This document shows, piece after piece, positions 35,551-48,780 of a DNA stretch of 64,000 bases; position 1 is the stretch's first letter, and every line of letters starts with the position of its first letter. Origin of the DNA: Atrichornis clamosus (lineage: Eukaryota > Chordata > Aves > Passeriformes > Menuridae); assembly GCA_013400975.1 (NCBI GenBank), contig WBMZ01004774.1:274001-338000 (forward strand). Reading direction: 5' to 3'. The notes beneath the pieces are model-generated. The model was not told the DNA's origin. It searched no databases and saw nothing but the letters and a program-made list of their open reading frames with translations. The translations under genes were made by a program, and so were the position numbers.

Positions 35551-38500
35551 ATTAAGTGAATATTTATAAGGGTAAGCTCTCTGGATAGGTAGCCTATGCC
35601 ATCTTTTTCTGGCAAGCATATGATGTCATGAAATTATTTTGCTATAAAATATTGTGCATGATGCTGTACATTACTGAAAACAGCTTTACCGGTGATATAG
35701 AGAATTCAGTGAAGTTATTTTTAAAAGCTTATTCACTTCCTCATAGCATGTATTCTTTTCTTTTTCTATCGTTTGAGAGGAATTCTGTTGTCTTGCTCTG
35801 CTGTTCTGAAGGCATTTGTCTCTGCTACTGAAATTAATTGATCTGACAGGGGTCAGAGGAAATATCTGTTGGTTGCTTGCATGGTTTTGCTCCATGCCAA
35901 GCAATACACTTGTTATCATTATGAATTTTTACATAAAATGGATAATAAAGTGCTGGTATGGCTAAGTGAAGTAATTCATTACTTTCCAGATGCTTACTTA
36001 GCACTTAGTTCCTGAAGTCAAATATTGGGGTCAAATATTCTGAATGCTTAAGATTTGTTCCAGGGAGACAAAATTAGTTTGTACTTGTAAGTCCTGAGTG
36101 ACTTCTCTGATGATGTCAGTGGTGGAAAGGGCTATGGTTAACAAATTTGAACTGACCAATATAGTTATAATCAAGATAAATTTACTGGAGGTGAGAGGTG
36201 GGAAGAAGAGATTGTGCAGCAATCAGTTAAATTAAACTACTGTCTGTCCATTGTTTTTGACCCTGATTCTAGTCATCATTTCAGCTGTTACTCTTCTGTG
36301 GGGGCTATGACATCTTCAGTATGTAAAAATTGGTTTCCTGTGTATGGGTTAAAATTTTACTTCTAATAAATTCATGTCTAAAATTAGAAAGAAAACCTTT
36401 ATGAACATGATTTTTAATGAGTAGCAGCAGAAATCTTAGAAATACACTATAAAATTACACTGGAAGATACATTGAGAGGGCTTTAGTGAATATAGGCTTT
36501 TTAAAAAAAGAATGGGAAGACTTACGTAGGATATAGGAGGATATGCTGACAGTCAGTAGTTCAGGTAGGATAACTAAGTATAACTTCTGATCAGAAAACA
36601 TGGTATTTTAAATTACCTTTATTTGAATTATAAGCTTGAAATGATGTATCTTAAGGCTGTTAAGTCTGTAAATGGGATGAATTTTTGATTCTGATCTGTG
36701 TCAGTGAAGTGTTTTATCTTGAAGTCTTGTGGGTAGTAATCCAATTTCCACGTGACTAATAAAATACAGATACTTTGGAGTTTAGTCAGGTAAAAAGCTA
36801 GTTAAAAATTTCAAAGTGTCTGTTAGTAAGAAGTATTGATACTGGAATTTAGGTAAGAGAAGGAAAAATAAGATTAGTCAGGAAAACCAATCCTGTGGTT
36901 GCTTATGGACCTGGGTCATATACATTTGCCTTGCTAATGCTTTTTTAGTGTGATTAAAAACTTCCAGAGCTCATGACATCAAAAAATTCATTGTGTGGAA
37001 GAAACTAAAAGATTCCTTATTGTTGGCTTCGGTGTTGTGTTTGGCTTTGAAGAAACTGACTTGTTTCACAGTTTCAGTCAAAGATCAACGCAATCATTTG
37101 AGCCTTGACTTTCTCTTGCAGGAGTCTGACAGAGCTGGCGGCATTTTCTTGTGTCAGGCTTTTGTTGTTTAAGATCAACTCTTTGACTCACTGACACTGT
37201 AATGAGGAGTAAACAAGCCCTATTTCTTTGCGACAATTTGTAGTATGTTTTTAGTGGATTCTGAATTTAACAGTGCTGGTTTAACAGTTGTTAAATCATG
37301 TAGCTCTAGTAAACTTCTTTACTAGTGGAAATAATTGAGTCGAGGAAATTAGTATCACAGTCCCCTGTGGAGGAGTTCGTCTTTGAACCTGCCCAGAATC
37401 TGCCCAGTTCTCGTCTTGCGTTTAACCACTACTTTGTAGTCACAGGATTTCAAGTGTCCTGCTTGGCCTTTTGTCCCAGTGGTAAATGTGTTAGATAGTT
37501 GCAGGTCCTCATGGTGCTTCTGATCAACTACATGAATGTATGCTCTAATACATGGGGCTTAAAACTATATGTCTGAGAATAGATACTCAGCAGTGTTCAG
37601 AGGATATGATGTTGCTGACAAGCAAAGGTTTAAATTTCATGTAATTTCTCTGATTTGAGAACAGTGATGTCCCTTAAAACCATGTTAAGAGTCAACATCT
37701 ACGAGTACTGATCCTATCTAGGAGGTATATAAATCTCTGAAGCCTCCTGGCTATCTGATGTTAAAAAGAAGACAGGGCTTTGTGTCTTGCAGAACCTTCT
37801 ATAAAAATAAATTTAAAAAAAATTACTTAATTCAAGATTCCGTTGATTTTTGTTCTAACCAAACACGTTATGTTTGTTTACTTCTCAGTGGTTGGTTACT
37901 GTCTATTCACCATGCAGCTTATTGTTCATTGATGACATTTTCAGCAGACCTGAAAGTTATGAGAATTAGATAACAAGAGTTAAAGGAAAGTTGTATTGAC
38001 ATAATTACTTCAGGAAATTTGACTCTTGTATTCTAAATTCAATATGGGATGAGGTAAAGCATTATTTCTATGATTTTTCAGTACTTTTATGCAGTCATTA
38101 ATTAATGTTCAAATCTATCATTAATAAGTGAAATTGTATATTCAGAATATAGAACAGATTACCTGCTTATTTATCTGGAAAGTAATGAAGACTGAGTAAT
38201 TCTGGATTCTAGCTGTCACTGGGATTTTTTTGTAAAGTTTTAGATAAGGAAGTAATCTCTTTGGGATAAGGAAAAGGAGAACCTTCTTCCAGGCATCCCA
38301 AGGTTAATATATTGATGTTGGTCTGAAGTAAATTAACCATGTATGTACCTTGATTTGAGGTTCTGCGAACAATTCCATGCAGACTTAAGTTTTCCACCCA
38401 GTGAACAAAAAGGCAGGAAGGGAAAAAATGTCTGATAGTTTGAAAACACTAGGAAACTCTTGCAAGGGAATGTTGCCATTGCCAACACTATTTTTTTGCC

Positions 38501-41500
38501 TACTCCCTCAGTTGCTAGAGCAATTCCATCGGTCAGGGAGACCAGTTTCAATAAAGTCCTTTCTCATGAGAGAATTATCTTCTGCCTGTTACTTCTAGAT
38601 TGCTGCTGGAAATTTTGGGTATGACGTGCTTATAGTCTCTTATCTAATAAAGTTTCGTGTTATAGAAGTTAGAAATTAACCAAGGCTAAAAATGGAATTC
38701 AGGGGACCTAGCAATAGGTGAATATCATAATTGCCAGAGAGAAAATGAACTTTCAGCATTTCCCTGACTGTGTACATTTTTATCGGAAGTGAGGCAGAGA
38801 TAAGAGTGAGAGTGCAAATGGCTGCTCACAAACAGAGAAGGGATTGGTTTCTCCACTTGTGTAAGTCCTCAAACCATACGCACCTCAGTACAAAGAGGGT
38901 CCTACTTACGTTAGTCATGTAATTATACTGTTCTTTTTATTGCAAACTGCCTTTATAGACTAAGAGGTGTCATGACTATAGCCAAACACTAATCAAACTG
39001 GAGACTAACAAAAGCTGGAGCTCACATAATTAATTTTCTATTCCAGTGGTAGTTGTAATTATCGAGGAGTGTCATACATAGTTCGTTAAACAGTTACATT
39101 AGTAATTCTAACCCTAATAAACAAAAAAATGCATCTGTATATATGTATTGAGTTGAATTAGCTTTAAAAGGCATTAGTACATATTTGTTTTATTAATCAT
39201 CAGTTACTATAAGATGGTGAAAGTTCTATATAGAAAATAATGAAGGTCCTGAATTAGAGGTGGCACAATGAGAAACTTTTTACTTAGTTGGAAAATTTTA
39301 TTTTGTTGTTTTCAGGTCATATTCGAGCCTGAAATGTCCAATTTGTAATGCCTAATGAAGAGAGAATAACTGTTTCTTCCCCTGTAGAAATTAGATACAC
39401 AGTTGCTATCAGAAGCATTTCATCCAATTCAAATCTAACATTTGAAGTTCTTTTCTTCTATATTAGAATTTAGATTGTCTATCTCATTCCATTAATGAAG
39501 TTCTAAACCTTGTTCAAACTTTTTCAAGTAACAGTTAGAGGGGAGGTGAGTGCAGTATTGTTACATTATGCAAAATACTAATTTGTCTTTATGAGTGATT
39601 TACTTTTAGCTAAAGGAATGTAAGTAATGTATACAAAATATATCAACAGTTCTTACATAAAACAACAAAAACTGAATTTTTGGATATTCAGACTTAATTT
39701 AAATATATCATTTAATGCAAGCATAATGACCTTGTTAAGACAGTAGTTAATATTTTCATATTGAGGAGTACTGATACACTGACTGTCTCTTCTCAGGTAC
39801 TAGATATAGAATAGTACACTGCTATGTAATTTATTACCTATAGGATTCCCATTAATGTCCATTATGAGATTTTCTCAGTTGTATTTTCCAGTATCCTTTG
39901 TGTTTAGATTGTCCCCCCCCAAAAAAAAAAAAAAAAGAAAGGAAAAAAAACCCCATTCATTTTTCCTGCTTACCAGTTTAGGCAACTTGTCTTGAGCAAT
40001 ATTACAACTGATTTAAATATTGACATTTAAATTTCTGGTAGTTGAATCTTTCCTCTCTTTTCTGTTTGATAGTATGCTGACAAAATTATAGCATTTTTAA
40101 CAATTAATCCATTTTTTGCAGCTAAGACTGGCATTCATGAGCCTTCTAATTCATCTAAGTATTTTAGGGGACATAACAATGTCTGACATGTGCTCCTGTG
40201 CTTTGCAGACCAGGTGTTCCTACTCTTTTATATTTTAAGGTGAAGCCCTGATTTTTATTTCACTAATAGCTTATTATACTATAAATCTAATCTATCTGGG
40301 GATTCGAGTTAAAAAACTGCTCCCAATCTTACCTTAGTGGATAAACCAACTACCTTTATACAGTGCTTGCTAACAGAGGTAGCTATTTTATTGATGAATG
40401 TGGAAAAAGTGTCCAGTGCTTTGTTCCATTCCTCTAATTTACGACACCAGTAATAATAGATGATGAATGAGATATCCAAAACATTAATAAATTATCTGAA
40501 GATGTGTACTAAATCAAAGAGGAGGAGACTAAGAAATAATCTCGTATAATGCCTCCAAGAAAAGTAAGCTAATTCCAGAGTCATTTATTCAGCGATATGC
40601 AAAAACCCTGAGAAATTTGTTGAAATTGAACTGCTATAGTTAGTATGAGATTAATATAACTCAGCATTTCAAATGTGCTATTACAGACATTTGGATCTCC
40701 AGCTTCAGGTGGCAAGAGATGTAAGACTTACAGACTAAAATCACTTTAGAATGTTTAAGTTAAAACGTTGAGTTTAAGCATGTTTAAAATAAAACCCGAC
40801 AATTTTGCCCTGCGTTGATGATACTGACATCCTCTTCCCTAAATTCATCTATCCTCTAACGGGTTGAAATTTGCAGCAGTTTTCTGCTGTGGTTTGCATT
40901 CACTAACTTGATGATTCTGCGTAAAATAGTTACTTGTTCTAAGAGAAACTTTGCAGCCTTTCATTTTTCTTAGCAGTGAAGTTTCTGTCTTTTGTCCTTT
41001 GGGACACCACAAGCCATAGTTCTCCTGGTGACACCGGGAGTCTCAGAAGGAGTCTCCATGTTAGAAGAGGCATTTGACCATTATGTGGTATTCATGTTCC
41101 ACTTTGGGATAGCCGGGGAGCATCAAAATAGTGGGCTGGTTTTTAGGCAGGCAAACTATTGCCATTCTTACTTATCTGTTTCTTAATGTTAGGAAGTTCA
41201 TTGAAATTCAGTCACCATTATAAAATGGAGTGAGATTTAGGGAGTGCAGATGTTAGAAATAAAACATCTTTGAGGTGGTGTAATGTTTTCCATTTCACAA
41301 ATTGACACTTGGAGTTCTTACGAATGTGACTTTTATCACATTTTGATAACCTGTGTGTGGGCTTAGGTAAGTTTGTCATCAAAATGATCAATATGTCTTT
41401 TGTCTTCCCCCTGTTCCCATTTTTGATCTTTTTTCTTACATATCTTGCACCTTTGCTGGAGTTCATGTAGCTGTACAGAACTGAGCCAGCTAATTGATAA

Positions 41501-42350
41501 TATATTTTTCTTTGTTGAGGTTATATAGTGAGTTTCAAAGTAGTTAAATGTTTTTGGTATGACGTTAACTAAACATCCTAAAGACTATACCTGCTACATC
41601 AAGGACAATGCAAGACCCTTATCTGTGATGATTTTTGATCAAATCTGATCACCTGTGGTTACAGGTAATGAAACTTTCCTACCTAGTTGTATTAAACTTA
41701 CCCATTTCCATGTTTATTTCTTCTGTGTGAAATAGTGCCAAAGGACATATTACTGTGCAACAGGGGCAGTATAGTAAGCAGTTTTCTGTATTTCATGGAC
41801 TCAGCTTCATTTTTGTCACTAATATTATGCATAGACAATTGTGTACTAAGCCACTTGTATTGAGCTTTTGGATTTTTTCCCTTCAGTTGCCCCTGTCATG
41901 ATCCTCTTAAGAGTCTTAGTGGTCCAAACTGGCCATAGTGTCTGGATGGTGGCTTGCTATCCCTGCAGTCATAATGTTTGTCTTAGAACTGGACAGTTTT
42001 TAGCTATGCATCTTTCTCATTTCCCAGATTGTGTTTTATTGGTCTTCCTTCTACACATAGCTTTAAGTCAGCCTTTAACTGTGGAATTTATTGTAGTGGC
42101 AATTCTTTGCAGAAAAGGTGTTATCAGAAGGTGTCACCAATTGCTTTCTACTTTTTGTTTCCTCTCAGTTTTTAGTAAATACACTGAGTATTGTCAGTCA
42201 TATGCTACTTCCAATCATCTATCTTTACAATGAGCAATTAATATACTTCTTAAAAATAGTGAGTAGTGAACAGTATTTTCTTTTAACTTTAATCTAGGTT
42301 CAGGCATCTTGTGAAAATGTTTATATAATTCTAACTTAAATGAAATGAAA
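35551..42350. other. Longest repeat-poor block, no gene recognised
   Basis: About 6.8 kb with no recognised interspersed repeat. Only a C8-A16 homopolymer junction at 39913-39936 stands out as simple sequence. One segment (37040-37250) has less simple, GC-richer sequence and short direct repeats and may be a conserved element. A 121-codon plus-strand frame at 41868-42233 is hydrophobic and T-rich and looks like chance. No exon with two good splice sites was found. Confidence 0.5.
39913..39950. repeat. C8-A16 homopolymer junction
   Basis: Eight C (39913-39920) run directly into sixteen A (39921-39936), then GAAAGG and another eight A. It is purely simple sequence. No retroposon body precedes the A run, so it is not called as a poly(A) tail. 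Length is likely to vary between individuals and between sequencing reads. Confidence 0.75.
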
Positions 42351-43318
42351 TCATAGAATATCCTGACTTGGAAGGAACCCACAGGGATCATCAAGTTCAA
42401 CTCCCAGCCCTGCACAGGACCATCCTCAAGAGTGTGCCTGAGAGTGTTGTCCAAAAGCTTCTTGAACTCTGTCAGGCTGGTGCTGTGACCACTTCCCTGT
42501 GAGCCTGTTCCAGTGTCCAGCCACCCTCTGGTTGAAGAACCTTTTTCTAATACCCAACCTAAACCTCCTCTGACACAACCTCAGGCCATTCCCTTGGGTC
42601 GTGTTGCTGGTCACCACAGAGAAGAGATCAGTGCTCACATCATGTGGAACCAGTAGACAGCTATGAGGTCTCCTCTCAGTCGCCTTTTCTCTAGGCTAAA
42701 CAAACCAAGTGATCTCAACCACGTCTTGTATGGCTTCCCCTCTAGAGCCTGCATCATCCTTGTGGCCTTCCTTTGGGTGCTCTCTAATAGCTTAATATCA
42801 TTTTTATATTGTGGCACCCAAAACTGCACACAGGACTTAAGGTGAAGCTGCCCCAGTGCAGAGCAGAGCGGGACAATCCTCTCCCTTGGCCAGCTGGTGA
42901 TGCTGTGCCTGATGCACCCCAGGACATGGTTGATTTTCCTGGCTGCCAGAGCACTGCTGACTCATATTCAACTTGCCATTGACCAGGTCCCTTTCTGTGA
43001 GGCTACTGTCCAGCCTCAAGTTCCCAGTCTGTCCATAAATCCAGGGTTGCCTTGTCCCAGGTGCAGAATCCAGCACTTGCCCTTTCCGTTGTCATACAGC
43101 TGGTGATTGTCCAGCCCATTAATTTGCCAAGATCTTCGTGCAAGGCCCCTCTGCCATTGCAGAAGTCAACAGCTCCTCCCAGTTTATTGTCATCAGCAAA
43201 CTTAGTGTACCTTTGAGTCCTGCATCCAAACCATTTATGAAGGCACTGAAGAGCACTGGCCTAAGATGGAGCCCTGCAGAACCCCACTAGTGACTGGTTG
43301 ACAGACCAGTGTAACCCA
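42351..43318 (-). pseudogene. CR1 LINE, minus strand, RT C-terminal half, broken
   Basis: Begins on the plus strand with the reversed tail TCATAGAATATCC and GACTTGGAAGGAACCCACAG in the antisense CR1 style. On the minus strand it encodes CR1 RT remnants in order: FADD motif C region (plus about 43190-43202, reads TTTGCTGATGAC in reverse), then ERDLVNGKLNMSQQC, CVQFWVPQYKND-like sequence, GLFSLEKRRLRGDLIAVYW (42635-42829 frame) and RFRLGIRKRFFNQRVAGHWNR (42426-42638 frame). The pieces lie in different frames, so it is a dead copy. It starts inside RT, which is a 5' truncation. Confidence 0.9.
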
Positions 43319-46300
43319 ATTTACTGTGATGTAAATGAATGTGTTATATTTTTCAGTCAGAGTAGGACTTATTAGGCTCAGTCAGCCCATACTTCTTGCA
43401 GTTGTTAAATTTTACTTGTTTTTCTTCACAGCTGACATGACCAGGTCTGTAATTTTTAACACTGTTAAGTTTAAAGAAAAGGGGGCATATCAATCATTTT
43501 TGGAAACTAGGAATGATAACTATTTTCTGAGTTTATTAGATATTCACATGTAAAGTATGTATGTAAATTTTATTAGAGTATTTGTCTTTTATTTCCCACT
43601 ATTTTCTTCTGGCTGTTTATATTGGAATTTCACGTAGAAATTTAAGATTTTTACTTCACCCTTCCATTTATCTTAAGGTCTGCCTTGGCTACAAAAGTAC
43701 AAACCATACAGTCTGTCTTCAAGGTGGTTAACTTGTAGCACTGCATTGTACAAAAGAACCCAGGGTCTCTCTACATTGATATCTGTGGTGTTAAAACAGG
43801 ATTAGTGATTAGAGGGAAATGTGTATCCTCTTCCTGCAGACTTGCTCATTGTGTTAGGAATGAAATCAAGATCTGTTGAAGACCAAGAAGGTGTTTCCCA
43901 ATAAGGGAAAGAATGAAGAGAATTTATTTGCTTTGCCAGCATTTGTCATCATGCCAGACCTTAGTTTAAGGAAAATAGCTGTGAAACAAGCAGCAGAATC
44001 TTATCATGTATTCACTAACTTTCTCATTATGTTCAGTGTGAAATCAAGACTTTTAAAAATCAGAGAAGTCCATTCAAGAGTGTTTTAGGAGTTTAGGTGC
44101 TTGTTTGTGGTTGTGGTAACATGGCTTTCAGTTTCTTCTATCCATGGTCCATTACAGGAACTTGAATAAGCATTATGTATTTACACAAGTACTCTAGTGT
44201 CTCTGTTGCATTTTGTTGTGAAGAGTGTCTCAGAATCTCATAGTGGATAAACCTCACTTGAAATTAATTGGAGCAGCCAGCCAAATAGAGAATGATAGCA
44301 GAACTTGGAGTGTAAAACGCACACCTGGATAAAAGCTGAATAGGCTCTGCACCTCATTCAGTTATCTATAGAGAACAGAATGATTCTGTATTTCACAGAA
44401 ATTAAAATACCTACATTGGTATTAAAATACACTGAGAAAGGGATTCAGCAGCCCTTGCTTTACCAAAATGGGGGCATAATCCTTTAGTCCAACAGCAAAT
44501 AAGGCCTAAACGGGGAGAGCCCTGCTACAGAATAAGACACGTCTGATCTTTTTGATACTAAGATGCAATATGCACTCTTCAATATGAATAGACTTAAAGA
44601 AGAACAGTCATTAATTGTGGAGGATAATGATTGCACATTGTATAATCTTACAAAATAGTCAATTCTTCGCAGGAAAATGTGTACCATTTGTATTTTTGTG
44701 TTTTATGCTTTGATAAATAGGGCATCCAAAATAAAAATTTAATTGCAAAGAATAAATTTTCAGCCATGTAAGAAAAAAAGTAACCAATCTAATTAATATG
44801 TTTTGTGATGACAACAGAGAACACTTGGACTTAAATGCATTACTTGAGAAACAGGGATCTTAAATGTACGATTGTACTCTGTCATACATATATATATATA
44901 TATATATGACATCTGAGGGATTATTAAAATCAAGAAGTGGATGACTAAGGTTCTTTGAAAAAGAGAGATTAACTTTTAAGTAGCAAAATGTGAATATTAA
45001 ATAACCATAAATTACTTGTTGGTTCAGTCCATTTATTTAAGTATAAATTATGTTTCATTATTTCTAGTTAATAGACAATGCATTGTTTAAATAAATTTTA
45101 AATAAAATAGAAGAGTGTCTTTAATTGGAAAATCAAATTCTCCTACCAAAACTAAGATGCCTTAGTTCAGAGTACTTCCAGGTTCACATGTTATTGAGAA
45201 GTTCATATTGACTACTGCAAATCAATACACTAAAGGGTTAATTGTGAAAATTGATATAAGTTTTATTTTCTTATAAATCAAGAGGTTGATCAAATGTACA
45301 CTTACTGTTGATCATTAGAATACAAAACTATCTGTTAAAATCAATTAACATGCATATCTGATGACTGATTGTATAAATATGAAAGTCAAATAATTGTAGT
45401 CGTTAACCATGGCTTCAGGTCTTATGAGTTGTCAGCTCAAAAAAACTAGAGGAAAAAGAGGTTGATTTGCATATATTTAATGTGGCATGCTGTACATGTG
45501 GGAATTTGAGATAAACTTTTGCTAGTAATCTGCTTGTTTATATCTAAAAATCGACTAGGAAACATGGGTCGTAACAGTCAAATGAGCTGTGTCTTGTATT
45601 GATAGCAGTTGATTCAGTAGTTTGGGATTGAACATTTTGCTATGTTTTCATATTTAAAAATTGATTTTTTACTAAGAGACAATTGGAAGAAGCTGGTTAA
45701 AAAGTTATTCAGAAATACTCAAAGTTTTTACCAAGAACATACTCAAAATTGTTCTATAACATTGTAGGACTGAGTTACTTTTACAGTTTTTAGTTAGACT
45801 TAGCAATATGTATGACAAATACTTCTTTACTTTTTATGATTTAAAAAAATCAGAGATACGTTAAAAATTTCGATGAAATACTGTACTGAGTCACAAAAGT
45901 ATCTTTCTATATGAACAGGACCAAATACTTAATCTTCTATTTAATTGTAATAAAGAGGGAGGGAACTGTGGCAGAAGAATGAGTCTTCTGGCCTTGAAAG
46001 ATTTATGCATTATTTAAGTTCCTGAATATAATAATCCATTGCAGGTTTCTTTTTTTATTTCCATTGATAATGCAAAATATTTTGTGTAACTTACAACAAT
46101 TCCAAGAATCCTTGAAAAGTGGGTCAGAATATAATGGGACAGTACCTTACATTAACTTTGTTTAAGCAGGTCTGTCCAGACTTTCTCTTTTTTCCTATTT
46201 TTACTTGTAAGCATTAAAAAAAAAAATCCTAGATGTTGATGTTATATGGTAATCTCTTTCTAACATTTCCTGTTTCCTATGTTCATGAGTCTCCAAAGGA

Positions 46301-48718
46301 AAGAAGCAGCAGTATATGGTTTCTTTTGATCTGATTTGTACCTGCAAACTAAGAAGCTTTCTGATGATGGCAATATCGAAAGGTGGTGAATGGAATAGCT
46401 AGTTGCTCAATGCTTTTACTGTGAGCCTTACTGATAATTTTGCCATTGTAAATATTTGAAATATCTTCTTAGGTGTGCAGTACGATCCAGTTCCTTGAAT
46501 TGTCACCCAAATTAGAGTGCCAGCAAGGGAGCCTCCCTGTAGTAGCACTCAGCTTCTCAGGCCGGGCACAATACAGAATGCACACAATTACTTGATTTTT
46601 GCTATTTTTCCCCATGAAGTAACACCTGAATGACAATGCCTTTTGCTTTAGTCTTCTGTTGACAAATCTTCCTTATGATCTATTGCATAAAGGCAATAGA
46701 TGTGATGTTTGAGGGTTGGGAGAAAAGGACCAGCTGGTAGAAGAGAGGAATTGGAGTTGAATTCAGTTTCTGTCCTTTGCCTCTTGTGTAGGATGGAATT
46801 TGCGTGTGATTTGAGAGGGAAATGTGGCAATATCCCAGGTCATTGCTGGTTTGTGTTCTTTCTTTAAATGATTTACATGTCTTATTTGAGCAGGGAATTA
46901 TGACCCTCCAACTTAGACAGAAGTAGTTGTCTGAGGAGGTGAATTCTGTAACCATAGATCAGAAGCCCAAATTAAACATGAAAGTAATTAAAAACTAAGT
47001 AAATTTAAAAGGAAGAAAAAAATGTGGGTTTAAGACGTCAGTAACTGTAATTACAGTTTTCGCTCTACTGTAACTCGCTGGTGAAAAATCGCTTTGCTCT
47101 CAGAGGCTCCAAAGCTGCAGATGATTGATCTGTGACTAAATGGTTCTTCCTATAGAAGGTCTGATTCCAGAACCTCCAGAGCCATTGTATTGCCCAGTAA
47201 TGCTCAAAATCTACAAATGCATGAAAATGTAGAGTGGTTTTACAAGGACCCATTGCATTTCAGAAGATTTGGGATATGTATGATTTGTTTGGGGATGGGT
47301 GGGATTCACAAATGTGGTGTGGGAATGAATTGTCATTCTCAAACAGAAATCTGTGCACTAAATGAGAATACCTTAATAAAAAAAACAGTCTCATTTGTCC
47401 CACTTCAGAAACATACACTATGAGAAGAAAGTGCTTCACATTCCTTAAAATATAGAAGTTTTTGTACTTTTGTGTCTTGGGGCTTGCAATGTTATTAGCT
47501 CAAAGGGGAGGTTTGCTTTTTCATGATGACTGTATTTAGCCAGAAGGAATAGTCCTCTTTAAAGCAAATTGAAATGAGTGTATGAGAGCGTGAAAATATC
47601 AGCAGCGCTGGTGCACATTTACATTACTTCTACATACTCTTTTGAATGACCACACAACAGAACAAGTACTTCATTTCCACTGTGTTGATTTTTCTTGACA
47701 AAACATGGCAGTCTATCCAAAGGAGGGTGTTTAGCCAAGATAAATATAAAATTTATGATTAAGCAAAGTGTTTTCTTATTATAATCCCTAAAGAGAGTTT
47801 GAGACTTGTTAAATATAACACGCCCAGGTAATTTTAAGAGTAAATTATCCTTCATGCTTTTAAATGCTGAAATACAGCAATACCATCAGCAATTTGAGAT
47901 ATTACTTGCAGAAACAACACTGTATGCTGACTTCCTTTGAAACAAGTAGCAAAAAAATTGCATATATACCATATATAATCTCAGGTTTGATGTATTCCTT
48001 CATTTTTACAGTCCAGTACAGAGATAAAGAATCCATGTCAGTAGCATGGTTTGTAAAACTGACTCATTCTTTCTTGTATATAATGTATGTTATAGAAGAA
48101 AACAAATAAACCGTTTTGACAGAACAGATAAAAATTGATAACATGATTACACTTGTGGCACATTTCTTCAACTGCTATATTTACAGAATACTACTTTGAA
48201 GAAAGCTATGGTGATTGTCAATAATATTCATTAAAATAAATGGAGAATGAAAATTGATTGAGGAGAAGAGTGGATTTTGACCTTTGTGGTACCAATTTTG
48301 GCTTTGGAGTGCAGTATTCTAATTAAATTGTGAATGTACTTAGATAGTGGATATTAAATGATCTCACTGTATTCTTTCAAGGACTATGAACTTCCAAAAT
48401 CAAGGATAACATTAGATGTCAGCCAAGTATTTTGTCCTTCTCATGGTTTGTCTTTACATCTGAATTAGTGCCAGTTTGCACAGATTGTGTGTCAGCTTAA
48501 ATACAAGAAACAGGCCTCAGTCTGCTTGAACTCGTTCCACCAAAGACTTCTAAAAACTTTCGGTAGTCTGCAAACTGTAATGGTTGTTTCACATTAAGTT
48601 GCTTTGTAGAATTATAAAACAGCTTTTCTTGTGCTTTCAAATAAAATGTTGTCATCTGCTAATGAATGAGATACCATCTGTAATAATTAAGGTTATTCTA
48701 CTTGTTTTTCCCCTGCAG
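43319..48718. other. No gene recognised; AT-rich DNA
   Basis: AT-rich non-coding DNA with an AT-palindrome at 44881-44910. A block at 45280-45640 has an octamer motif (ATTTGCAT, 45465-45472) and non-simple sequence that could be a conserved element. A segment at 47090-47230 weakly resembles 62110-62190 and may be an old unnamed repeat. No exon is supported until 48719. Confidence 0.5.
44881..44910. repeat. (AT)n microsatellite inside a near-perfect palindrome
   Basis: GTCATACATATATAT... runs to ...ATATATATATGAC, so the dinucleotide array is bounded by GTCATA and TATGAC, which are inverted copies. The whole 30 bp is nearly its own reverse complement and could extrude as a cruciform. Array length is probably polymorphic. 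Confidence 0.8.
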
Positions 48719-48780
48719 CAAAACTTCTGAAGGTTTGCAGAAGACAATAAGAGAACCACCAAGAAGGCTACTGCAGTGTT
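48719..48780 (+). CDS. Candidate internal exon, plus strand (unidentified gene)
   Basis: A strong acceptor (CTTGTTTTTCCCCTGCAG, ending at 48718) precedes 62 bases that are followed by GTAAGTATTG, a near-ideal intron start. The last exon bases (GTGTT) are not consensus. Of the three frames only the one starting at the second base is open (begins KTSEGLQKTIREPPRRL). The segment has no ATG, so it could equally be a 5' UTR exon. It lies 29 kb downstream of the CpG-island donors, a normal distance for a first intron of a long vertebrate gene. I do not recognise the protein. Confidence is limited because chance pseudo-exons exist in this DNA. Confidence 0.35.

Noticed and set aside
41868..42233. 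121-codon plus-strand hydrophobic frame
   Set aside because: T-rich sequence gives Leu/Phe/Val-rich translations by chance; it runs up to a CR1 boundary and has no signal of selection.
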